Translations under genes and position numbers: made by a program | Source of the DNA: Biomphalaria glabrata | Lineage: Eukaryota; Mollusca; Gastropoda; Planorbidae | DNA: 64,000 nt | NCBI RefSeq assembly: GCF_947242115.1 | Contig: NC_074724.1 | Span: 33,760,505 to 33,824,504, forward strand | Direction: 5' to 3' | Notes under the pieces: model-generated | Database searches by the model: none | What the model saw: the letters and a program-made list of their open reading frames with translations, nothing else | What the model was told of the DNA's origin: nothing | Part shown: positions 30,716-41,600 of the stretch, one piece after another | Layout of the letters: every line of letters begins with the position of its first letter | How positions within the stretch are numbered: the stretch's first letter is position 1

Positions 30716-31394
30716 AGATTGAAATGTATCTTTCATTTTTTGAAATGCACATAAACACTGTAAATTAGATACATATTATATTGATATTGAGCTTCATTGA
30801 TGAATTTTTTTCTCACACATTATTTGTGAAAACTCAATTCGAGCACTTTCCATGGCTTGAAACAATATATTGGATGTTATGTAATGTAAACACTGATTTA
30901 TTTTTGAAAAGTAGAGTGTATCTTATACATGTATTTAAGCAATTTGAGCTCACATTAAGACATATATGAGTAAAATAATCATGCCTAATTGATGATTATG
31001 ATTTTGAGGATTTTTTACTCTCATGGTTTTATTTGAAAGTGGTATTGTCAAAATATTGTCATTATAATTTTTTTTTTCATGCACTGTGTAACACTTTGAG
31101 ACAATGTTAATAGTTATGATTGATATATTTTACCTGCTTCGATTTATTTGAAATTACATTGTCAATATTTTTTCATTTCACTATGTAACCCATTGTGATA
31201 AATGGAGTACATACTATAAGCATTCTGTTGATAAATTGAGTATTTACTATAAATATTGTGTGTACAGAAGAAACATTTGCTATTGTAAATAGTATTGACA
31301 ACTATGAGTATTGTCTACACAGACAAATATGATTATTTTTTCAAATATTGTAAAGTAAAATGAGACCATATAATGGGGGGGGGGGGGGGGGGAG
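30716..31394. other. AT-rich 3' part of the fossil
   Basis: AT-rich sequence with no protein part. Repeated words around TTGATAAATTGAGTA and an 18-base poly-G (31375-31392) are present. It lies between the LINE insertions and the 3' LTR, and probably includes the original 3' untranslated stretch of the Gypsy-like element. Confidence 0.4.
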
Positions 31395-31532
31395 GGGGTA
31401 TCTAGGAGTTGGTTTTCTGTGCTGCCTTTAGGCGCTCAGTAAACACAACTCTGCACGAGTCGGGTTTCGAACCTCGAGCCCCATTCTAAGTAGCCAAGCC
31501 AAGCGCACTTGGCCTCTCGACCACGCTTCCAA
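31395..31532 (-). repeat. SINE-C head fragment
   Basis: In minus sense it reads from a tRNA-like head (GGTCGAGAGGCCAAGTGCGC, box A) through GGTTCGAAACCCGACTC-type box B to GAGCGCCTAAAGGCAGCAC. It stops next to a poly-G run, so the tail is missing. It is younger than the fossil LTR element it sits in. Confidence 0.7.
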
Positions 31533-31671
31533 AATGTATTTAATTGTGAATTATTTTTTTCTCAAATGAATAGGAACATTTGTATAAAATTTGTATCAAT
31601 GGACAAATTTTGAAATTTTATGAGGGATAGGACGTTAAAATAACAAATGTAGAAAATGATCTAGGGGTCTG

Positions 31672-32173
31672 TCACAGTCTGGTTTGACATTCAGTGTTAT
31701 TTATTCCCCTTGGGTCAAGAAGGTGAAAGTATGAGAGAAAACCTTGGAGTAGAAAGTGGAAGTGAGAATTGATAAACTCAAATTGAAGTCAGTTGCTTTT
31801 TGTACTTGGAGCAGGACACATTATTGGAGTTGCATTGTTACCCGATGTGGTTCGGATGTGATTTAGTAGTGAAATTGTATGTACACCTATTCTACTTATC
31901 ATATTTTACTCCTGCCGTGATGCAGATGTAATTGTATTTCAATACCTTGGATTATGTTTATATAACTACTATGAAGGATATCATGCCATTTCTTATTGAA
32001 CCAGTGATTTGTAACTGGAGGCAAGAAGAAGTTGAAGTATTATTCTCATTAAATAAACATTACTTTTGTCTGCTGAACTCAGACTCAAGTCAGTGTGCAC
32101 TATTTATATTTGTCAAGTACTAAATGTGTAGCATAACTCAAAGACACATGAACCCAGCTTTCACACCATTTAC
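31672..32173 (+). repeat. 3' LTR of the Gypsy-like fossil
   Basis: Partner of the repeat at 23317-23806. It is directly preceded by one complete minisatellite unit (31636-31671) identical in style to the left array, and is followed within 20 bases by the right array. Confidence 0.8.
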
Positions 32174-32189
32174 ATTTTGATGGCCAGTA

Positions 32190-32390
32190 AGGCTATTTAG
32201 AGGGTCATAATGAAATAACAAATGCAGAAAATAATCTAGGGGCCATAATGAAATAACAAATGAAGAAAATGATCTAGGGGTCACAATGAAATAACAAATG
32301 TAGAAAATGATCTAGGGGGCACAATGAAATAACAAATGTAGAAAACAATCTCGGGCTATGATGAAATAACACATAGAACACATTTCCATT
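32190..32390 (+). repeat. Minisatellite, about 38-bp unit (right array)
   Basis: About five units with AATGAAATAACAAATGTAGA and GATCTAGGGG(T/G)CAC. It ends a few bases before the stop codon of ANKS3 (32397-32399), so in transcript sense it forms the first part of the ANKS3 3' UTR. Confidence 0.85.
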
Positions 32391-32396
32391 TCCAGG

Positions 32397-32682
32397 TCAC
32401 GTCAAGTCTTTACCAACACTAAGAGAATGGGTTGACTTTAAAATTCTGTCTGCACTCTGGACCAGAGAGGCCAGAGTCTGTTGCATCTCTTTCAAACAAC
32501 TTTCTGATCTCTTGACTAGCTGAAAGCAAAGTGATCCAGAGTGGACCTCTGTGGCAGCTCCAGAGTGGACCTCTGAGGCACAGTCAGTGGAGCCATTGAT
32601 CTTTGAGTTACCCAACTCTGTTTCATTTTTGCCGAGCTTGTTGCAGCTCTCCAAATATTTCTTCCACTCTTTTTGGTGATGT
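32397..32682 (-). CDS. ANKS3: ANKS3 exon 11 (C-terminus, stop TGA)
   Basis: Encodes residues 941-1035, from HHQKEWKKYLESCNKLGKNE to LSVGKDLT then TGA. It carries a short internal duplication EVHSGAATEVHSG, mirrored in the DNA as two copies of AGAGTGGACCTCTG. The helix CLKEMQQTLASLVQSADRIL matches the end of vertebrate ANKS3 in style. Confidence 0.88.
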
Positions 32683-35600
32683 CTGAAATAAAGCAAATGT
32701 ACCATAATTCAATTGATTTTGACAGACAGGGCCAACTCTTCCAACTGGAAGCTAATATCTAAACATTAACAAAAACACACAATTACCGGTACTCACTGTC
32801 ATAGACACATTCTGAGAATATAGAACACATAATAGGACTCAAAAGTCAAAGAGAAAAAACACCACAAAGATGTCTACATTGGGGTTGAAATATCTTTTTG
32901 AGCCGAAATAAGTATTTTTTAGCATCAAGTGTCAAAATGTGTATTAAGGTTGCTTTTTAATTTTATGATTATATAAACCAATGAAGCTCAACCTTATTCA
33001 GCAGGTAGAACATTTCAATTTCTGACACTCGTGTCATGGGCAACATCAACAAAAAGTTAAAAAAAAAAAAGGAAATAAACAATAACCATTTTTATTAGAA
33101 ACCCATGAATCTAGTACTTATATTAATTCATGAGAAGTTTATCCTTAACAAACTTTTAAATATCTGGTTGCATAGATGAGACACCAAGCCAGAGTACTGA
33201 ATCTAGAATTCTAGATGTTTGTCTGTGAGATGATAACCTAACATGGGTTTCACACAATTCATCACTCAAAAGGTTTGTCCTCACAAATCAGTGCTTGTAA
33301 TTATTGTGATCATCTTTAATGCCTGTTTTTGGAGATTTAGAAAAATTTCTGCAAGCAACACAGATTAGACATCAACTGTCTTCATCACTTGAAATTTGTC
33401 AAGCAGAGATGTCTAGCTTTGATCCTTTGTCAATCAATCAGTTCCAGTTGCAGATAGGCACTTGACAGATCTGCTGTGGATGGATTTTTGAAAGATGAAC
33501 ATTGTTCCAATCTGAACATGATCATCACCACATAATCCAGAATGAACATTTGCCACATAGTTTTTGTTGGTGAATAATTCAATGAAGCCACAAAGGCTCC
33601 ATTCCATTTGACTTGACAATTTTCTAAATAACTGTGGCTGGCTGCTGGCTGAAGCCATGCTGTCAATCATACTTGTGGCACCATCAGTTGTCATTCCTAA
33701 GGAAGAGAAAGATCCACTGTGATGGTTGAAACTTCTTTAACAGGACTTTTCCAGTGGTGGGCCCATGCATGTTCCTCATAGCTGCTAAGTTTTCTGATTC
33801 TCAAAACCGCTGTTTGTAACCATGAATAAAAACCAAGATTTTGAGAGGTATCAATATGTTAAATTTGCTTTGTCTGTTATTTTGAATGGAGATATTTACC
33901 CATATCTTTCAATCGCCTTTTAAATTGTCAAGAGAGTAGAATAAACTTATGTGTGACCCAAGTTAAGGACAGAAAGAGGCGGGCAAGGAGACACTGTGTG
34001 ACATGGTAGGAGCCTAGGTGAAGGTAAGACAAAACTATAACCAGAATAAGAGGAAAGCACTACAGATACATACAAAGCAGGGGCCTATTAGGGGCAAGGT
34101 AGTAGCATGAAAAAAAAAAGGTCAGCTGATGTCTATTTCAGACAAAAAATACATGATTTGTATACTAGTGGGCATCTTTGCAATGGCAACAGGTATTTAC
34201 ATTTCTTGCTTTCATTCTCCATCAAGAAAGTATTCAGAGTGCACTGCATCTTTTGATGGGGCATACAAACATCTACATAAGATGATGCAAATTTGGTGGC
34301 ATAACCATATATTAGTTTACTAACAAACTTGTACCACAACAATCAATATATTTCTTTATACTTCTCAATGCTAATTTTATACACAGTATTAAAAAAATCA
34401 TCTTCTTATCAAGGTGTATGAATATTACTCTTGGAAGAACTAGAACCAAATTTTTTTTTTCAACTACAGATGCTGAGATAAAAATAATAGGTGTTTTTTT
34501 GATGCAGCTCTGGATTGCACTACTCCAGGCAGAGGTCTATGTTTCACTATGCTCTACTATAGGATGTAAACCTATCATGAAGTTTTTTTGGAAATGATGA
34601 ATGTGATAGCATGGATCCAGGATGTGATGACTTCATAGGGCATAGTGCTCTTTACGTTTTCTACTGCAAAATAGTTTGTTTTGTTTGTTGTAAAATGTTT
34701 TACATGTTTCGGATGTTCCTTCAGAGTTGAAGATAGTTTACTTCCTAGTCCAAACCTCCCGCAGGACGACGGGGGATAGGAGCGGGCAGGGTTTGAACCC
34801 TTGACAAATTTGAACGACAGTCCAGCGTGCAAACCACACGACCAGGCAGCCATCCATTCATTTGTAGTGCTCTGTGGAAGGCAGAGAATGGACCCAATGC
34901 CAACCCACCTTGTACCATTGATACTCCAGTTACAGTTAGACCCAGATGTTCTTTAATGTCAGCATTGGAGCAACATACAAGACCGAAAACTTCCTTAAAA
35001 TGTGGGGATTATATAAAAAAGCCTGAGGAAAAACCCAGCCTACACTAAATAATAACAATGATAATAGAAACACAAACCGAATTCGAGACAACAGCTCCCC
35101 CATGAATCTCATTTTATTGCGGGTTTCAAGAAGTGTCTGTCTGGCTTGCTCCCAGCTTGACCTCTCTTCCATCAGACAGCTCTCGGTGACAGAGCGCAGC
35201 TGCTGTTCTTGAAGTAGCTGTGCTTTAAGATTTTCTTCATTCTCATATGCCTGGTGGTGATAATTATTAACACAACATGTGAAGATGCTTTGTCGGGTAG
35301 AGCCCAAAATTTTACATAGCAGTTACAGTTAAACACATTCTTGAAAATAGAAATGACTTTTTTGAGTGAAGAAATGAAAAGATGCTAAAAGTATTTTAGC
35401 TAAATTAAGTCAAATACTAAAAGTATTAGCTAAATTAAGTCAAATACTAAAAGCATTAGCTAAATTAAGTCAAATACTAAAAGCATTAGCTAAATAAAGT
35501 CAACAACTAAAAGCATTAGCTAAATTAAGTCAAATACTAAAAGTATTAGCTAAATAAAGTCAAATACTAAAAGTATTAGCTAAATTAAGTCAACAACTAA

Positions 35601-38600
35601 AAGTATTAGCTAAATAAAGTCAACAACTAAAAGTATTAGCTAAATAAAGTCAACAACTAAAAGTATTAGCTAAATAAAGTCAACAACTAAAAGCATTAGC
35701 TAAATTAAGTCAATCTTTTTGAACAGATTGCAAAATATGAATACAAAAGAATGAGAAGGAAGTTTAACATAAAAGTTTGTATGAGATAGTGACTTTCAGT
35801 TGTTAGCTTAAAACTGATACACTTATAAGCTTAATATTGCACTGAAGAACACTAAATTCAATAAGCAAGGCTAACACTAGACACTGGACACATCAGGACT
35901 CTAATACACACTCTCACGTAACACATGTTAGACACAACAACAACACTACAATAGGAACTCTCATGCAAAGGGGATATTTCTACATACCAACAACAAACAC
36001 ATACACATAAGCAAAACATCAGCAGCCTTTAGCCCAGTCAGATAGTAATAGGTGTAAAAGAAAATGTATTCTGCATGGTAAAATGTAATCACAAAATTAC
36101 ATACTGAAACCTATTCAAAAAATTAAAAAGTAATTAGACTAGCAACAATATTTTAAAAATCTGTACCAAAATACAGGCTATAACAAAAGTGACAGAGCTA
36201 TAACAAGTGAGAAGAATCTATAACAAAGTGATATAGCTGTATCACATAAAAAGCTATAACAAATGTGACAGAGCTATAACAAGTGAGAAGAATCTATAAC
36301 AAAGGGATTTAGCTGTACCACATAAAAAGCTATAACAAATGTGACAGAGCTATAACAAGTGAGAAGAATCTATAACAAAGTGATATAGCTGTACCACATA
36401 AAAAGCTATAACAAATGTGACAGAGCTATAACAAGTGAGAAGAATCTATAACAAAGTGATATAGCTGTACCACATAAAAAGCTATAACAAATGTGACAGA
36501 GCTATAACAAGTGAGAAGAATCTATAACAAAGTGATATAGCTGTACCACATAAAAAGCTATAACAAATGTGACAGAGCTATAACAAGTGAGAAGAATCTA
36601 TAACAAAGTGATATAGCTGTATCACATAAAAAGCTATAACAAATGTGACAGAGCTATAACAAGTGAGAAGAATCTATAACAAAGTGATATAGCTGTATCA
36701 CATAAAAAGCTATAACAAATGTGACAGAGCTATAACAAGTGAGAAGAATCTATAACAAAGTGATATAGCTGTTATCACATAAAAAGCTATAACAAATGTG
36801 ACAGAGCTATAACAAGTGAGAAGAATCTATAACAAAGTGATAATAGCTGTTATCACATAAAAAGCTATAACAAATGTGACAGAGCTATAACAAGTGAGAA
36901 GAATCTATAACAAAGTGATATAGCTGTTATCACATAAAAAGCTATAACAAATGTGACAGAGCTATAACAAGTGAGAAGAATCTATAACAAAGTGATATAG
37001 CTGTTATCACATAAAAAGCTATAACAAAAGTTTAAGAAGATAGCAAGGCAACACTAGTAAATGATAAGGCATGCTGGCCCCGAGTCCCAAACAACAATAA
37101 AAAGTAGTTCCTAACCTGGTTGAGCTGTATTGCCATTTCTTGCATCTCCCCTTCAAGCCTGTCTGCATAGGCCTGCTCTAAACTGTTGCTTGCTATCGGA
37201 GCATTGCTGTGCCACCGGGCTATGGCATTGGTCATCTTTTTCCTCGGACCAAACAACCTTTGCAAAAAGATTGACAGGTTCTGACATGTTTAGTGGCATA
37301 CTCTGATTACTCTGGTCTAAACATTCACAAATTTGAGGAGAAAAAACTTAACAAAGACTCCCACTCAGTGACCAAATTAGAAGACATCTTCAGCTGAAGC
37401 GTATAAATACAAAAAAAGGAGAGCTTTATTAATGTATTCTTTAAACTGACCTGGGACTATTTCTATCTCTACATTATGATAAGAAAGGCTCCTGGGATTA
37501 CTTTCTATCTCTACATTATGATAAGAAAGGCTCCTGGGATTACTTTCTATCTCTATATTATGATAAGAAAGGCTCCTGGGACTACTTTCTATCTCTAAAT
37601 TATGATAACAAAGGCTCCTAGAACTACTTTCTATTTCTACATTATGATAACAAAGACTCCTAGAACTACTTTCTATCTCTACATTATGAAAGACTTACTT
37701 GATTCCTATTTCCTTCAAGTCATTGTCTGTTAAAGACAAAAAAACTTGCAGGTCGACATCCTGCTCCTCAAACTTATCCATGTACTTAGTCAGACCCAGC
37801 TGGCTCAACATCTCGTTTAAATCTTTTGGACTGTCTAGGTTCACGCCCCTTTCATCTGGCCACTGAAGCATGCCAGACACGGGCTGAGCGGTGGAGTGTC
37901 CTGGAAGAGTCACTGTGGCATGCGGAGGACAGTACAGGGCATTATCATGGCATGGCGGATGTAACGTAGGAGGCTCCTGACCAGGTGGCTTAATGCTTGA
38001 GTGATTCTGGTCAGTCAAGTTATGATGCTTGCTGTTTTCTGGTCCTTGTGCAGTGGACGGAGTGCCATCAGAGAAAATACCCATAAGGTGTGACAAAGGG
38101 TTGACAGAAGTGGCGGGCTGTAGGTCTGGTAAGAGCTGTGACTGGCTGCTGGCTGAAGCCATGTCATTGTAAAAGTATGATGGAATATTGTAACCGATCG
38201 GGGGAACTGAGAACTGACCGCCGCTCATTCTCACATTGCCACCCACGATACCACAGTAGTTGTCCTGCACAGATGATACAGGGCTGTGGTTGTATCTGTT
38301 ATGAAGAGGGTGGTGGTGGTTGAGCTGAGGATGATGATGCGTCCTTGGATGGCTGGCATCTTTCGGGGGATTAGGGTTATAACCAGGAGCATTAATCACA
38401 TGTGGCTTAGAATCTGAAACAGTTACGTTGTTCATGAAATCGGAGCCCAGCTTCAATTCATCTAACGCAGCTGCGTCGGGAGTCTCTGTGTTGATATCTT
38501 TCGGTGAAATTGTACTAGTGGGCTTAGTGATAGAGATTTTCGGCTGAGAAGATAACTCGGGCAAGTTTTGGTGCTGGTCTAGGCCATCAGCATACTTTTC

Positions 38601-41600
38601 TAACTGTTGGTCATCACTGGCCCACTGATTCTCCTCAAAACCAAGATACTGGTTGGTGTGCTTTTCTGAATTATTACGGATAAGGTTTTTTAAATATCTG
38701 TTGACTATTTCCACTTGGGACATATTTTCTTTGGGTAAAACTTGCCGATTATCTGCCGATACATTGTCATGAGATTGACTAGTTACTTCAAAAGATTGTC
38801 CAGATTGAAAATTATCTTGTAAAGAGGGAATAGCCCCTGCCCCATGAAGAACATCGCCTGTATTGTTTATCTGATCTTGACGCACAGATGGGATGTCACC
38901 CCTCTCTAGCACTGGAAGTGTTCGGCTTGATCTCCCCTTCTTGACATTCAATCTCTTATCTCTAGGAAAAGGAGATGGATTTGGAAGATGGCACCCATAT
39001 TTATTCTCCAAGATATCTTCAGATGAGCTAGTAGTCAGCTCATAAGAATGAGAGTCATCACTGTCCAGACTGCCATCTCTGCTCAGGCCAAGGGCAGCAA
39101 CTAATCCACCACTTGAGCTGGAACTACTTTTGATTGTTATTGCCCCTGTCTTGGTAAAAGCATTACTGTCATCATTGAAGTCATCAAATTCTGAAATAAT
39201 AAAAAATATTTTAAAAATATTAGCATCAAACAACATATCCAGAAATTATATATGATATTTCTCTAATATTATAAAGAGAAAAGTAAAAAAAAAGGACTGA
39301 AAGGGGAGAGTATGACTTAGTTTACCTCGGCTGCTTGAGCTGTCCTTATAGTCATCAGGGTTGATTGGTGAGGTGACATCCCGATGAGACAATTTGGTTT
39401 CCTCTTTCTCCTCCCCTCCCACGGTGGGGAATGAAACATAGCCTTTAGGTACATGAGAACCTGAACAATATGAAGAAAAAACAAAAAGAGATTACTGATA
39501 TTTCTAAATAAGTTATGAATTTAGATTAATCAAAGTTTGACACACATAGAATCATGATGAAAATTTGAAAACTAACAAGACTGTGAGAACTAATGCTGTC
39601 CGCAAGAGCAAATATCTTGATATAAAAACAACAAATTTTGTAAGGTTTTTAACCTTTTCTCACATTGTTGGTGAAACTGACAAGTTTCATTAAGCAGGAA
39701 AAAGTTTGACATATTTGTGTACATTCTAGAGAGTCAATAAGTGCTTAAATATTCAGAAAAAAAAATTCCTGAAATTATTATGGCTCCTTGTGAATTAAAT
39801 GTGAAGTATGAACAAAACAATAACACATTTTTGTTTAGATTTTTCATAATAAAAATACAGTTTGTTTAAAAACAATAATCTGATAGGATAAAAATCTCAT
39901 TTAATTTTAAAATGTACACATTAAAACAAAAGTATTCAACACAATATAGGACAAGTGAATTCAAGTCTTGTACACAAGAATGATATGAAACAACTTTTTT
40001 TTTGTAACACTTCAATGTTATCCACTGACCTATGTATTCTGAAGTATCTGCCAACCGTGTCCTGTCAATCATTCTTGCTATGGCTTCAGGTCCATCTCGG
40101 ATGCTGGGACCTTGTGACTTCAAGCCAAGCTGACGTGTTCTCTGATGCTTATTTAAGCCTACCTCGCCCCCAGCATACAGCTCTAGGCCTAGGATAAAAT
40201 ATAAAGTGACCTTGTATACATACAAATATTAGATATCAGCCTATCAACTTCTGCCTATATTGTTTCCAATTTATTTTATGTACTTGTTAGAAGATGGCAG
40301 GGATCCTAAAAGTCTGTCCTTCATCATCTATTGGGTAGAAATGGAAAAGTGGTTTGAGTGCTGGGACAAGTCCCAAAAAGCCCGTGGAGTCTGGGAGCGC
40401 ATGAGGCGCCCTGACCGCACTTCCCCGTGGTGGAGGCTGTCCAGGCCTGAGCAAGCTATTATAGCACAGTGCAGGACAGGCCACTGTCCTGTTGGCTCAT
40501 ATTTCTCGCGGCTATGGCCAAATTTTGATTCACAGTGCCCCCGCTGCGGGGAAGAAGAGGAAACCGTGCCACATATTCTGTTTGACTGCCCCAGACTTGC
40601 TGATCTCCGCCTCGACAGGTCTGGGAAACCCAAAATTCTCGACCTGTATGGCGCCATTTATGCACTACGCAAGTTAGCAGGGTTTCTGTCCAGGGCTTTT
40701 GCAAGAGAGGATTTGAGCCTCTCAAGCCCTCACTCTAATGGAGTTTGATGATGATGATGATGATGATCTATTGGGTAGTCTGGTGCTCTAACACTGAAGT
40801 TCCCACTTATATATACAATTTTTATAAACATAAGGAAACAAAGTATTAAGTAATGCTAGTTAAGTAAACAATTTTTTAAATGCTTACAAAATGACATAAT
40901 GTGTTATATTAATACAAATGCAGACATTGTAGACTATTCCACCTTTTTTTTTGCTTTGTGATTTTCAACTTAAATAGTTTGCAAGAAACTTACTTAATGA
41001 ATCTGTGAATACTGAATTTGTGATGGTTTGGGTGTTGCAGGTCGTTTGTCAACAAACTCTGTTTTCATTGTTTTTTTTAATTTATTTTTATGTTTCAGGT
41101 GTTCCTTTGGAAAAGATTAATACATTCTAGCCCAAACCTCCCACAGGATGTCAGGGGTTGGTGAATAGCAGGGTTGGAACCCGGGACAATAAAAAATACA
41201 GTGCAAACCAAATGACCAGGTTTCTATGGTGTTGTGTGTACCTTACATGTTTAATGCATACATTCGATAGTATAAGAAATTATTTTTTTCTGGCTTCAAG
41301 TGAATTAAAAAACAAACAAACAACGAATTGTAAATTAATCTATCTGATAATGACAAAACATTTACTTGACGGCAGAGTAAGGGAAAGTAATTTTTTTTTC
41401 ATTTCTAAAATAATCAGAGACAAAGAAAAAAAAAATTTTTTTTAAAAGTCCATAGTCTTGAACTTCTCACCCTTTAAGAGATGGATAAAATAAAACAATT
41501 TAAAGTATGGGATCTATGATTTGATCTTTTGAATGGGCGATTAGGAATATACACATACCTGGCTCAGACCTCAGAGAACTGATGGGCATCCTGTGATTAT

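Larger units (their letters stand above)
23317..32173 (+). mobile_element. Fossil Ty3/Gypsy-like LTR retrotransposon
   Basis: Two direct repeats of about 490-500 bases bound the region: 23317-23806 and 31672-32173. Both start TGTCACAGTCTGGTTT and end near CATTTACA. Between them, on the plus strand, lie gag-like, protease-spacer-like, integrase-like, reverse-transcriptase-like and RNase-H-like parts in that order. The element is broken in many places, and LINE pieces are inserted at 24960-26780 and 29575-30712. The LTRs have diverged from each other by several percent or more by eye, so the insertion is old. The integrase part lying before the RT part is not the usual Gypsy order. It resembles the order reported for Gmr1-like members of the Ty3/Gypsy group; that assignment is an inference. 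Confidence 0.8.

Noticed and set aside
36170-37025. Regular repeats with a look of a CRISPR array
   Set aside because: The units are contiguous 76-bp tandem copies with no unique spacers, in an intron of an animal gene. It is a minisatellite.
40260-40748. 162-residue open frame as a host gene
   Set aside because: Its conserved part is the C-terminal Cys/His segment of a LINE, bounded by a target duplication; the first 26 codons are intron sequence.
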